Translations under genes and position numbers: made by a program
NCBI GenBank assembly: GCA_949987705.1
Contig: OX465283.1
Span: forward strand, 157,681,850 to 157,745,849
Length of the DNA stretch: 64,000 nt
Direction: 5' to 3'
From: Thereva unica
Taxonomy: Eukaryota; Arthropoda; Insecta; Diptera; Therevidae
Notes under the pieces: model-generated
Seen by the model: only the letters and a program-made list of their open reading frames with translations
Database searches by the model: none
What the model was told of the DNA's origin: nothing
Shown: piece by piece, positions 1-10,516 of the stretch
Layout of the letters: every line of letters begins with the position of its first letter
Position numbering within the stretch: position 1 is the first letter of the stretch

Positions 1-356
1 ATCTCAATAAATTTCTCTTTGATGCATGCACACCCTAGAGCTCATAACGTGCCGCAGTTTGGTGAAACAATTTAGAGAGACATTTATGTTTTACCAGTGG
101 TAGATGAGGTTGAAATGGATTTCTATGCTGTTAAATAAACCCAGTTGAAATTTTTAATTAATCCGGGTTTGCTTTTATAAAATTAGAAAAAAATGATTAT
201 AATTTTTTTCCATCAGATCGGTCAAATCGGATTCTAAATCTGGGTTTTTCATATTTGCGCAATCAGCATCACGAAACCCACATTAATCACGTTCAACCTA
301 GATTGTGGCAAATATTTGTTAAGTAAATACAGAGTTTTCCAAAGCAGATTCACCAG
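1..356. other. AT-rich non-coding DNA
   Basis: No open frame with recognisable homology, no RNA gene and no clear repeat boundary is visible. The sequence is AT-rich with short homopolymers. Confidence 0.5.
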
Positions 357-612
357 TTTGAAAATTAAGTATTTCTACATTATATATTACTAGCTGGAAC
401 CGATAGACCTTGCTGCGCCCATAAGCCAATAGTATGGCGTGCGCCAAAACAATTGGGAATCTCAAAATCGCTTTTCCATTGGCAGTGAGAGTCTCAAATC
501 CCACAACGAAAACACATTCGAAAATGAAAGTGTCATTATGTTCGTTTAAAACCCCAAATCACCTGTTCATCGCAATTCAACGGTCTCACTGCCATTCTTG
601 TCGTGGTCAGAT
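357..612 (+). repeat. Dispersed repeat family A, copy 1
   Basis: This block recurs three more times. An inverted copy lies at about 37498-37748 and covers nearly the whole length, including the ends (TCGTGGTCAGAT here, ATCTGACCACGA there). A partial direct copy is at 26440-26577 and a short diverged one near 34203-34252. The best conserved core reads GGCGTGCGCCAAAACAATTG, and its left part is a near-palindrome (TTGGCGTACGCCAA in other copies). No protein homology is seen, so it is probably a non-autonomous mobile element of unknown class. It abuts the RT pseudogene that starts near 600. Confidence 0.75.
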
Positions 613-2400
613 AATATCTATCCATAAAAAAGGTTGTAAGAACGAAATATCAAATTATAGGCCAATTGCGAAGTTATCGTCTATACCAAAAGTCTTCGAA
701 TCTATTATTTATTCTGCTATCGCCCCTACCTGCAAAAGACTTGTCTCAACAAACCAACATGGTTTTCTTGCAGCCCGTTCCACTACTACTAATTTACCAG
801 AGGAAAAATTACACACAGTTGGAGGCTTTGTCACTGGCTGCCAAACTGACTGTGTCTACACAGACTGCAGTAAGGCTTTCGACAAGCTCTCTCACTCTAT
901 TATAGTTCTCAAACTAAAGAAATTAGACTTTCGCATATCCTTGTGGTATGGTTCCAGTCGTACTTAGCCGACATAACCTACCAGGTTCTATTCCGCGGAG
1001 TCAATCTAAAAACATCGAAGCGTCCTCTGGTGTCCCGCAAGGCAGTCATCTTGGCCCTCTTCTTTTTATTTTATCAATTGACGATATTGTTACCCAGCTA
1101 AAGCACTGTAAAATCCTTATTAACACTGATGACATCAAACTATACGGCCACATAAGGAGTACAGAGGATTGCAAACTTCTGCAAGCAGATCTAAACACCT
1201 TCTATTCTTGGTGTTCCAACAACAACCTTGTGCTTATTACACAGGCCTACAAAAAACGGGTCATTTTTTCCCCCTTTCAATTTAATAGTCGTATCCTAAG
1301 TATTTTTTCGCGCTGAATCCGAATCCGTTGGCCAAATTGCCCTATCACGTCAGGATTTTGAGCAATCCTAACCTAAAAGTGCCAAAAAGCGTGTTTTTTG
1401 CACTTTTGCGCGTTAAATATCTCAAAACTGAGGAATGATAGGGCAAATCTGACAACGGGATCGTTTTCAGCATGCCAAAATCTACAGAAAACCATATCGA
1501 AAGCGTGAAATTTGAAAAAACTTTTTTTGTAATACTGAAAAGAAAAACTTCTTGGCAACTTCTTGGCGCGAAATCGACGATTTTTATTAACACATGATAT
1601 CATCGTTTTTCTTTTCAGTATTACAAAAAAAGTTTTTTCAAATTTCACGCTTTCGATATGGTTTTCTGTAGATTTTGGCATGCTGAAAACGATCCCGTTG
1701 TCAGATTTGCCCTATCATTCCTCAGTTTTGAGATATTTAACGCGCAAAAGTGCAAAAAACACGCTTTTTGGCACTTTTAGGTTAGGATTGCTCAAAATCC
1801 TGACGTGATAGGGCAATTTGGCCAACGGATTCGGATTCAGCGCGAAAAAATACTTAGGATACGACTATTAAATTGAAAGGGGGAAAAACCTTGTAGGCCT
1901 GTGTTATTAGTAAATGTGAGATCATGACTTTTTGTAGGAAACGTAGTGTTATAACTTATGACTATACTTTCTTTGACAACAAGGTCTGACGTACTAAATC
2001 TGTAATCTATCTAGGGGTTAGGTTAGGAAGTAAGTTGCATTTCTCCACCCACATCAATTATATCCCCTCCAAGGGCAATTTAGTCGTGGGATTTATAAAA
2101 AGATGGTCCAAGGAACCCCCTCATCACTATACTTGTACGTATCTTTGGTTAGGCCTTTGCTTGAATACGCTTGACAGGTGCGGTCTCCTTACTACTCCTC
2201 CCATGTTAATAGAATCGAATCGGTTTAAAGGAAGTTCATCCGTTTTGCACTCAGCCACCTCCCGTGAGATGACCCACTTGCTCTTCCGCCTTATGAGAAC
2301 AGGCTTAAATTGCTCAACTTCAGCTCTCTCAATAAACGCCGTGAGGTCGCTGACGTTATATTCGTTCATCGTGTTGGGCCCGGATGGGTAATCAGACAAA
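600..2400 (+). pseudogene. Jockey/CR1-like non-LTR reverse transcriptase, frameshifted and split by a fold-back element
   Basis: The translation shows the usual order of a non-LTR RT spread over several frames: HKKGCKNEISNYRPIAKLSS near 625-685, QHGFLAARSTTTNL near 755-800, the motif A region DCSKAFDKL near 865-890, SSGVPQGSHLGPLLF near 1024-1068, and the motif C position near 1125-1137, which reads NTDD instead of YADD. The frame is then broken at 1240 by an inserted 664-bp element and resumes at 1910 (KCEIMTF), followed by the thumb region LGVRLGSKLHFSTHI near 2015-2050 and a degraded C-terminus to about 2400. At least two further frameshifts lie near 950-1020. The changed motif C and the breaks make it inactive. 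It is a retrotransposon that once copied itself by target-primed reverse transcription; the clade assignment is from motif wording only. Confidence 0.88.
1240..1903. mobile_element. 664-bp fold-back (long inverted repeat) element with TTATTA target duplication
   Basis: The two halves are near-perfect reverse complements. The left half begins CACAGGCCTAC and the right half ends GTAGGCCTGTG; the arms run about 300 bases each, meeting around 1555-1590. Both ends are bordered by TTATTA (1234-1239 and 1904-1909). Taking out the element plus one TTATTA makes the surrounding reverse-transcriptase frame continuous, which supports a precise insertion. Open frames inside are mirror images of each other and are not coding. 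No transposase is present, so it is non-autonomous; the superfamily is not clear (the duplication could also be TTA or TA). Confidence 0.85.
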
Positions 2401-2429
2401 CACACCTCCTCCTCCGAAATATAGTACCA

Positions 2430-2688
2430 GTCTTTCCTAAAAAAGAATAAAAGGTTAGTGACTTCATTGTGAATTGAAAGATGGGCCGACGGTGTGCAGA
2501 ACATGTGGTGTTCTAGGGCCTCTCCAGTGGATCAGAATTAAGGAATCCAATCCCGCATCAAAATCTCAATCAGTTGGGAAACCCCTGTCGTAGGGGTTGG
2601 ATAATTTGACATTTACTGTGTTTCCATAAGCCGGGATAGAGTATTCGTTGTGTTTACAGAAAGCCTTTCCTCTCAATTTAACTCGATG
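2430..2688 (+). repeat. Repeat B, copy 1 (possible LINE 3' region)
   Basis: A block following the RT pseudogene recurs in the same orientation at about 4586-4770. Shared landmarks are GACTTCATTGTGAATTG, AAGATGGGCCG, CCCCTGTCGTAGG and TTTACTGTGTTTCCAT. Position after an RT end suggests a 3' untranslated region, but the second copy follows a minus-strand RT, so it may be an independent repeat. Confidence 0.55.
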
Positions 2689-2689
2689 A

Positions 2690-3449
2690 TGGCCTCTGTG
2701 CTGAATATCGAGTCATATGACAGTCGCACGTAGTTGTCGATGTCGTCTCGCTTTTTAGTTGGTGTGCTGAGAGTCGGGTGGCGTGACAAGTCGTTCTTGT
2801 TGAAGAAATTGTCATTTCAGTCAAATTACGACTCTCAGCACAGGGGTCAGAGAATGTAGGTGCTCAGTTTTTGTGTTTCGTGAGGAATAAACAATTTTAA
2901 TTTGAAGAATAAACATTTATAGTTTGCAGAATAAACATTGTTGAGTTTATGTTTCGCGAAAACAATTTGAGATTAAAGATGTTAAATTCTGCTGAGTTAG
3001 CAGTTCGGAATATGAAGATAGTAAACGCGAAGAATTGAAAATTTTATGTTATTATTTCATCCCAAACACTTGTAAAATTTGTCACCATGCAATTCTCAGC
3101 ATATCTCTGGCCTTTAAATGGTTTTCTAAAATTCGAATTGAATTATTTTCTATTTGTAATTTTTATTCTGAAATTATTAAAAACTTAAAATTAAACACAA
3201 TAACAAATATATATTTTCTAGTTTAAATGTCAAAATTTTACTGCCACTTTCAAATTTTCCATCTTTGTCACTAACGCAAACAGCCCGACCAAAAGTGACA
3301 ACAAAATTACAATAAAAACGACTGTCAGCACACCAAATAAGCTGTCGTTTATGACAGTCGATTTTACACGACAAGAATCGACTATCAGCACACCGTTGTA
3401 TTAGCTTCACTTCATATGACAGCAAATACGACATTCAGCACAGGGGCCA
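2690..3449. mobile_element. Inverted-terminal-repeat element, family TGGCCYCTGTGCTGAAT
   Basis: The left end reads TGGCCTCTGTGCTGAATATC at 2690 and the right end is its reverse complement near 3430-3449 (ACATTCAGCACAGGGGCCA). The terminal regions carry sub-repeats of the core GTGCTGAGAGTCG: near 2764 on the left, and near 3325 and 3378 in inverse orientation on the right. A further right-type end (CGACTCTCAGCACAGGGG) sits internally near 2828-2846, so the element may be composite. The interior is AT-rich with a repeated AATAAACA-type motif near 2886-2945. No transposase is visible and no convincing target duplication was found. Its right end lies in the 3' part of the RT copy at 3470-4560. 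Confidence 0.6.
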
Positions 3450-3469
3450 AAGTCAGGTGTCTGGTAGTA

Positions 3470-4560
3470 AGCTTAGCTCGAAGGATAGAGAGAGGATAAA
3501 ATAGATTAAAAGGAGTGTGGGGGGTGTATGAGAAGATGGAGATGAACCTTGCGTTTGAACTCTTGGATGTTGTATGAGTTCGGGAATACTGACTGTGGGA
3601 GGTTGTTCCACAGTCGAGTTGTTCTCGAAAAGATCGAATTTCTAAACTGACGTGTGCGCGAAAATAAGGACTGTAGATAGTGAAGATGAGCCGAAAGGGC
3701 TAGTCTTGTGTTGCGGGAAAAACATTGCCGTAGAGGCAAGAGGTTATATATTTCGGTGGAACAGTCATTATGGTAGATGCGGTAGAATTTCACCAGAGCC
3801 GCTACATTCCTGCGGTGGCTTAATGAATCAATTGTGGAACAAATGACGACGTCGCCAATGAGTTGGAAGGTGCGGTTTTGCACCATGCCCAGCCACGCTA
3901 AGGTGGTGTTCGGCGCCCCGGCCCACAGAAAAGAGTTGATTTCGAGGGGGGCTGAATGTAGGATTTGTAGATTATAGCCCTGGCTGACGGCGCAAGTAGG
4001 AAATTGCATCTTTTAAGGAATCCCAGGCGTTGTGATGCTTGTTTAGCGATTTGGAATATGTGATTACTCCAACGCAGAACCTTCAGTTAAAGTTATGCCT
4101 AGGATATTGAGGGATGGTTCGGCCATCAGTTCTAGACCGCCCACTTTAATAGGAGGAATTGAGGAACGCGTTTTCATAGAGAAGAGACAGTATTTTGCTT
4201 TCCATGTGTTGAATTCAACTTGATTCTTGTGGCCCCAATCTAGAATCAGATTTATATCCCTGTTGATTGAAGTAGACATAAGTTCACGATCAAGCAGACA
4301 AGGTCTGGCACGTGCTTGTCTTGTTTAATCGAAGCTATTACGAGTAACGCACAGTACTGTCATCAGCAAAGCTGTAAAGTGAGTTGGATGGAATTGGGAG
4401 CAGGTCATTAATAGAAACTATGAAGAGAGCTGGTGATAGAATTGAGCCCTGGGGAACGCCTGCAGAGATGGAGTGGAGATTAGATTCGACGCCGTCCAAT
4501 ACTACCTTGATTGACCGGTCGGAAAGGGCGCGGGTGGGTAGTCAAACAATCACACGTTCT
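3470..4560 (-). pseudogene. Jockey-like non-LTR RT, 3' half, minus strand
   Basis: Read on the minus strand this is a degraded relative of the better copy at 50390-52560. It carries SINDLLPIPSN and an intact FADD motif C near 4350-4375, then NRDINLILDWGHKNQVEFN and KYCLFSMKT (about 4150-4270), the thumb segment LNILGITL near 4095, and the C-terminal block VQNRTFQLIGD through RTTRLWNNLPQSVFPNSYNI (about 3570-3900). Frameshifts separate these blocks. The 5' part (endonuclease and RT motif A) is missing, as expected from 5' truncation. The 3' end runs into the inverted-repeat element ending at 3449. Confidence 0.85.
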
Positions 4561-4585
4561 CCTATGAAACTGTTATTCAGTAACA

Positions 4586-4770
4586 CCTTTCCTAAAAAGG
4601 ATAGAAGGTAAGTGACTTCATTGTGAATTGGAAGATGGGCCGTAATCCCGGTACGTTGGGAATCCCCTGTCGTAGGCGTAGGGTAATTTGGCATTTACTG
4701 TGTTTCCATGAGCCGGGCTAGAGTTTTCATTGAGTAGAAGGCTTTCCCCTCAAGTTAACTCGATGCCAAG
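4586..4770 (+). repeat. Repeat B, copy 2
   Basis: Same landmarks as 2430-2688 (GACTTCATTGTGAATTG, CCCCTGTCGTAGG, TTTACTGTGTTTCCAT, TTAACTCGATG) with an internal deletion of some tens of bases relative to that copy. Confidence 0.55.
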
Positions 4771-4970
4771 AGACAGCTAAGTAAGTTACGTCAGGACTCC
4801 GTTTATATGTATATGTGCAATAAACGCACTTAAACAAACAAATATGCAAAACCCGGCTTAACCCGACGTGTTTCGTGGAGTTTTCTTGGATTTACCGAAA
4901 CTTAACTCAACCCGCTTTTCGATGTCCTAAGTTTCCATTATTGAGTTGTGGTTAAGTTGAAATGACACCT

Positions 4971-5069
4971 TGGCCCCTGTGCTGAAAGTCGAGTCGTGAT
5001 TCGTGATAAGTTTTTTGAGTTGAAAAAAGTGACGTTTCAGTCGAATTGCGATTTTCATCATAGGGGGCG
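4971..5069. mobile_element. Short MITE of the TGGCCCCTGTGCTG family
   Basis: Starts TGGCCCCTGTGCTGAAAGTC and ends in the imperfect reverse complement ATTTTCATCATAGGGGGC. At about 99 bases it is a deletion derivative of the family seen at 2690-3449. It lies inside a region of repeated GAGTT/AACTC and TTTCCAT motifs (about 4830-5430) that may itself be an older fold-back element. Confidence 0.55.
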
Positions 5070-5429
5070 GTTAAACTCGAACTTATCACTTCCACTCGAC
5101 GACTTAACTCTATGAGTTTCCATTTCTGAGTTTTCAGCCTGGGTAAAATAAAATATAAAGTTTCTTCTGACGTCCAAGCTAGGCGCAACATTTGCTCTTT
5201 TTGTACCTTTGCCAGTGTACCGTTTTTAGTTGTGCAAGTGAACTCTGTTCAACCTACCCATTTTCGTTGAGTTGAGCCGAGTTGAAATTTTTTAAAGAAA
5301 ACTCTTAACTGTGTGTTTTTCCATAACGATATAACTCGAGTTTAACTCTGGTTGAAATCTCATGGAAACTCGGTAATGGGCGCTTACTCTGAGCTAACCC
5401 AGGGTAAACTCTATATGGAAACTCCAGTA

Positions 5430-6890
5430 ATTGATCAAAATGTCAAATAGCTCAAATGAAATAGAACCACGCAACTCTAAATCGCTTTCGTCCGGCAAGA
5501 TGCAAGCAGTTCAAACTAGTTTCAAATCGGCCTCGCCTCTGTCGACCAGTGTATATATTCCCACTTCCATACACGGGGAAGATCAGGAAACAGTTATGGG
5601 TGCAGCTGGCATTGCAAATCAGTCAACTCGTGCTCGGAGGGCCTAACTCTGTTTTTATTAATACTCGGCAATATTGTTAGTGTTGCGCTTTTAAGTCCCG
5701 GTTCTTATAATAGGTGATGTACCTTCCAAATCCCGCGAATTCCGTGGATTCCGCATATCCAGTCCGGTATTACTGATCCCTCAAAAAAGCTGCGGGATCC
5801 CGCATTTGGGGCCACAGGCTTAATTTTAAAACGCAGTTGAAGGGTATGGCGAATAAAGCTTCCGCGCTATTTATGCAGCATTTCCGAGAATGGTGCCCAA
5901 CGTGGGGCCCAAGCCAATCTGTCGCCCACTGTTGGCGAAGGTGGTTAGCTCAGTTTAGCTTAACGCAGTGTCACTATAGGCAGCAGTAAGAAAGAGGGCC
6001 AGCAGCAGAAAATGGAGGACTGAAGTTGGAAATAGATAGGTACGTGCGTGCGTACAGTGCTTGCGGTGAATGCTGCGAATTTTCAGTGGTGTGTGCACAG
6101 ATGTGTGCTTGGGTTACGTCTAGTCTTGAAAAAAAATCTAAAGAGTGCATTTCTTTCTTCTTTGTGCTTGTGTTTGGTAATGTGAGACTATGGCGAATGC
6201 AACAATGAAGAAAAGTATCAAAGTAGAATAACTTTTGCGTTGCGTGCGTTACCTTTACGTAACTAAATGTTAGTTTGCATTTGAATGTACGCACTTCTAT
6301 TATATCAATCACCGCACGCACCAACGTACGCATGTATCTGACTCCAGCTGAAGCGCCCCCCCGTGCGTGGGAGCGAGAACTATAACCATAGAGATATTGG
6401 CGGATATACGTCTCTATGATCCAGAATATGTTAGAGGGACAAGTCGGAGAGAGAGAGTCGGTGAACCCTCAGACTTATCTCAAACGTGGATAGATGAGTG
6501 GGGGAAGTGAGTTACGACCGCACGCGGGTCTCGAGTAGAAATGGAGGATATAGAAAATATCTCCATCGTTTTGAGCACGATAGCTCAGGGCTGTGACTGG
6601 TATGACTAGGTATCCAGGATAATGCAGAGCACGTTTTCTTTTATTGTGATATTTCGGCGAATATGGGCTGGAACTAGAGGCATTCTTCATTTCACACGTT
6701 CATTTATTCGCAAATTTTCCGGGTGGGTACTGCTACCCACCGTACCCACATTATCCGCCGTGGCTCAGAATGAAAATCGCCAACCTTGCGACGAAGCGAA
6801 ATTAAGTAAGTCGTTCCAGCTGCTTTCTAACAAACCCAAAAAAAAAATGTATGTAACGTAAGGTTCCTGTCAAGCGTTTTCCATAAATGC
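5430..6890. other. Low-copy DNA without recognised genes
   Basis: A 71-codon open frame (5431-5646, rich in Ser and Thr, starting MIKMSNSSNEI) has no homology I can recognise; it could be an orphan exon of the surrounding repeat. The rest, including a short GC-rich part near 5750-5950 and purine-rich runs near 6430-6460, shows no gene or RNA. Confidence 0.4.
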
Positions 6891-6897
6891 TGTATAA

Positions 6898-7090
6898 CAT
6901 TGCACCGGGCGCAATTGGACGGGGTACAATTTCAGAAAAAAAAGAAGTGAAAAAGTGTTCTCGGGCCTTATTTTCATATATTAAAGGAGCTCCAAAGATT
7001 GTTTGGGTCTTTTTCCATTGCCCTTCCCTACGATAAAAAAATGAACATCTGATGGAGGTGCAATGAGGCATATTGCACCGGGCGCCAAAA
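6898..7090. mobile_element. hAT-like MITE, copy 1, left end missing
   Basis: Shares with 7961-8167 and 54652-54878 the landmarks TTGCACCGGGCGCAA, TCATATATTAAAGGA and a right part reading TGCAATGAGGCATATTGCAC followed by CGGGCGCCAAAAGAGCC. The left terminal inverted repeat is absent, so it is a truncated, immobile copy. Confidence 0.65.
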
Positions 7091-7094
7091 GAGC

Positions 7095-7960
7095 CAAACT
7101 ACGACCCCGAACAACCAGTTATATTAAATAATTTTACAAATAACCACGCCTTCATTTAAACACTCTCCAAGTACTAACAATCTTAATTAAAACGAAATTT
7201 AAAGTAAAAATCGATTGTAAAAATTTCTACCGAAAACAAACAGACATATACAAAGAAAACGAGTTGATATAAACATGGTGAAAAAGAAAAAAATTTAAAA
7301 TACACGAAAGTTTTAAGGAGATAAATCCTTGAAGAAACGTAATTGGCAAGGAATGAGGTTACGTGTAAGATTGAAAATCGAAGGAGTTTACGTGATATTT
7401 TACAAAGGATATGGAGATAAGAAGATGATAACACCCAGGTTGTGCAGAGAGAAGACCTCCTGAACTTGTTTCTTTGAGCAAATAAGCCCTTTTGAGTCAG
7501 ATAACTTATTTCAAGGATATTTTTGGCTCGTACCGTAGATCCTATTTCATTACAGTGTATATGCTTCTCGGTACATGCAGCACGTAAACATTATTTAAAG
7601 CAGTCTCCAAAATGTGCTTCTGTTGGCAAAATATAGGAGACCTCATTTACCCATGGGAGGGAGTAGGTGATATATCCTAATTGATTTTTATGCAGAATTT
7701 TGCTTGGTGTTAATTTTTCATAACATTTTTGTCATGTTGAACTTTTACTGCATGGCGGATCTGCGGTGTCTTTGTCTTTGAATTAGCTGGTCATACCATC
7801 TGCAAATTTTTCAGTTATATCACCGTTCTACGATGAATGTGTTTCGTGTGATTACAGGAATTTATGGTCCACATAATCGGCCTATGTATTGCACAATTTG
7901 CTATATCATCAAAAAAGTTGAAACCGAATTTTCATTATTGGATAATAATCGACACAACTG
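7095..7960. other. AT-rich DNA, nothing recognised
   Basis: Only short, low-complexity open frames. No homology, RNA gene or repeat end could be supported. Confidence 0.4.
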
Positions 7961-8167
7961 CAGGGCGGCGCTTTCATAGGTGCGAATGGCGCACTTGCAC
8001 AGGGCGCAATTTTTGAAAATAAGATTTAAAAAATATTATAAACTTTGAAAAAAAAAAGTATTCTTACGGGTCTATTCAATAAATTACACAAATTTACCCA
8101 ATATCAAGCTCATGGGGCGCAATATGGCATAATGCACCGGGCGCAAAAATCCTAAGCGCCGGCCCTG
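7961..8167. mobile_element. hAT-like MITE, copy 2, both termini present
   Basis: Begins CAGGGCGGCGCTTTCATAGG and ends AAGCGCCGGCCCTG, so the ends are inverted repeats of the CAGGGCCGGCGC type common in hAT elements. The interior (TTGCACAGGGCGCAA, GCATAATGCACCGGGCGC) matches three other copies in the window. The 8-base flanks (CACAACTG, CATGCAGC) do not match, so the target duplication has decayed or an edge was rearranged. Confidence 0.75.
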
Positions 8168-8769
8168 CATGCAGCAGGTAGTGAGGAAAACATACCGACG
8201 GTAATAAAGTGTTCGCGATTATCGTGATGAATCAGCTCGGTGTCGTTCTCAAAAGCTTTCGGTGTCGTACGGAACAACTGGATGTATTTTACGTAACGAT
8301 CTTAGTTTAACAACATTTAAAATTCAACTTGTGCAGGAATTGAAGTCGGACAATCTTTACGAATCCTCACCGTTTCAGTGTTTGGATACTTGAAAAGCTT
8401 GAAGAAGTTCTACTATTTTCGACCAAACTAGCTTCAGCGATAAGGCCTAAAAAAGTATGTATTTGGTCCAGACCTGCCACAAAGGGCGAAAGGGTGTGTT
8501 TGAACTGGTTAATTCACCCCAGGTCAATAGAGGCACCGAAACCCGATTGAAACTCAAAAAGTTCTTTTGCTATAACTTAAAAAAGCCCCAATAATATATT
8601 AGCCCGGAGCCCCACAAGGTAATGTGGCGATTCTACTTTGGGCTGAAGCGCCCGTGATATCATGGCTATATTGCGAAAACAGTTCGGTAAAACCACACTC
8701 GCGTTTGGAATGGTCGAGTACGAGTAAGAGCGTGCAAAAAATGAACCAACTAAATTATTTATACTCAGG
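8168..8769. other. Unassigned DNA upstream of a gypsy relic
   Basis: No motif identified. Given the integrase fragment that follows, part of it could be degraded LTR-retrotransposon pol, but I cannot show this. Confidence 0.3.
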
Positions 8770-9690
8770 TTATCAAGGTACGCAGATCGAATAGAAACTG
8801 TAGCCCAATTACTCGGCACTCAACGAATCCCAACAACCGCCTACCACCCGCAAGCCAACGAGATTGTCGAACGGTTTACCAACAACTAAAAGCATCCTCA
8901 ACGGCAAGGGAAGACTTGCTCTTTGTCATGTTATACCCCGTTTATGACTAAGTTGAAAAGTTGAGTCGAGGTTGAGTTGAAATTTTGACGACCATATATA
9001 ATGTATTTCAATTTGGGTTGAAAAAGAGTTGAACTGAAATTAAAACATAACCTCAAATTTTTGTGGGAAATGTTCATTTATACATAGATACGCAAAAATT
9101 CAGAACGAAATATGGCCAGCAAAAACACCGAAAACAAAACTAACGCCGAAGGTGGACGTCACATGGTAAACAAACAAAACCTATGTCACTTTAACCCAAT
9201 TCCAACTCAACCCGCGTATATGAGTGAAATATCAACTCGACCCAGGTATGAGAGCTGGGTTGGGTTGAGTGAACTTAGTTTCAACTCCACCACCGTTTAT
9301 GACTAGGTTGAACCTAGGTTAAACCTGGGTTGAACTTAGTCTTAAACGGTGTATTAGGCATACGAATGGTAATCAACATCGATTGATTCAACGTCGATGG
9401 TAACCAGCCGAGCTCCTGTTCGGTCCAAACCTGGAACTTCCCAATTCGATTTCCATTACAACTTATGAAAACCTAATAAAAGAATCACAATTTCTCCCTC
9501 TCGCCTCCTTCTTATATGCAGAACTTAGAGGCAACACGTGCTACCCAACCCGTTCAAAGCGATGTCTACGTGTTAACATTCCTGGAAAACGCCGTGTACG
9601 ATTTCATACGAGTCGATCGCGTTCGGATACCGTTCAAACGAGAACCACATCAAGTGATGAAATGATTATGAAAACACTTCGTAGGTCAAG
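8770..9690 (+). pseudogene. Ty3/gypsy-type integrase and pol C-terminus relic, split by a MITE
   Basis: The plus strand at about 8785-8890 encodes VAQLLGTQRIPTTAYHPQAN followed by EIVERF, the highly typical end of the integrase catalytic core (normally HPQANGxVER, with the catalytic Glu in VER), then a stop. After the MITE at 8936-9351 the similarity resumes: SAELLFGPNLELP near 9405-9445 and FIRVDRVRIPFKREPHQVMK near 9602-9660, as in the C-terminal part of gypsy pol. Stops and frameshifts are frequent, and no LTRs, gag or RT are seen. It is an old fragment of an LTR retrotransposon, inactive. Confidence 0.8.
8936..9351 (+). mobile_element. MITE family C (CCCCGTTTATGAC termini), copy 1
   Basis: Bounded by inverted ends CCCCGTTTATGACTAAGTTG and CAACTT-type sequence ending TTAAACGGTG, with TA on both sides. 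The arms are rich in the motif GGTTGAA/TTCAACC. An inverted full-length relative lies at 57131-57533. The middle contains an open frame starting ATGGCCAGCAAAAACACCGA that is partly conserved in the other copy, perhaps a leftover 5' exon of an autonomous parent. It was inserted into the gypsy pol relic, which gives the relative age. Confidence 0.78.
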
Positions 9691-9765
9691 CTTGCCAGAT
9701 ATTTAGCCATTTGGCTCACATCTTTTGATAACCTTAGTTGCTCTGACGCATATCTCATACAGCAG

Positions 9766-10440
9766 ATAGTCAATCGGCTCTGAAGGCCCTGAACTCTTGC
9801 ACCAATAGCTCAAGAACTATCTCTGAATGCCGCAGATTTCTTAACGAGATGGCTCAGCAGTTCAGGCCCCTTCTCCTATGAGTGCCTGGTCACAGAAATA
9901 TAACGGGAGACCGGGAAGCTGACCAACTGACTAGGAAAGGCATGACCGTCACTCTCCTTCCTGGAAAAGAAAGGTTTGGTATGCCTTGTGCCACCTTTAA
10001 ACTCCCATGCAAACACCACATAATGCAACTAGCAGAAAAGCATTGGAGAGATCTTAATAAATGTATCTTGACCAAAAAGACTTGGCCCTCTTACGATCTC
10101 AGACGGATCACATCACTGCTGAGCCTCGGTAGACGAGACCTCTCAGTTACAGTAGGAGTTCTGACCGGACACTGTCTGATGCTCTGACGCATGCGGCCCG
10201 CTTAGGTCTCGAAACCTACGATTTCTGCAAAAGCTGTCAGAATATAGACGAGGAGGAAAGTGTAAAACACCTTCTCTGTCACTGTCCAGCCCTAAGCAAA
10301 AGGAAACTTATCACTTTTGGTGAACCCTTCCTAAGCACGCTTGCGGAAATCCTGAAGTTTGGGATCCCACAACTTAGAAGATTCAGTACGCCCTCGAGGT
10401 GATACAGCGAAGAAACGACACTTTAACATTGGGTTTAAAG
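9766..10440 (+). pseudogene. Non-LTR retrotransposon C-terminus: RNase H domain and CCHC zinc knuckle
   Basis: Begins with DSQSALKALNSCTN (RNase H strand with catalytic Asp), then the box VPGHRNITGDREADQLTRKG near 9875-9940; the Trp expected before VPGH is a TGA stop. Next come the conserved TGHCLM near 10155-10175, a frameshift, HAARLGLETYDFCKSCQ, and EEESVKHLLCHCPAL near 10250-10295, which forms a CCHC knuckle. This arrangement (RNase H after the RT, then a zinc knuckle) is known from I, LOA and some R1-type elements. The RT itself is absent, consistent with 5' truncation. The 3' untranslated region continues to a CCTAA tail at 10517. Confidence 0.85.
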
Positions 10441-10516
10441 TAGGATCATTGTGGTATCACAACCGGCCTATTCCTTTGGCCTATGTGTTTGGGCTGTGCA
10501 CCAGCAGCTCGGCCAT

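Noticed and set aside
1345..1808. Pairs of open frames on both strands with identical protein sequence
   Set aside because: They are the two arms of a palindrome read in opposite directions, not genes.
7961..8167. 8-bp duplication for this hAT-like MITE
   Set aside because: The flanks CACAACTG and CATGCAGC do not match; only the composite copy at 54020 has a clear duplication.
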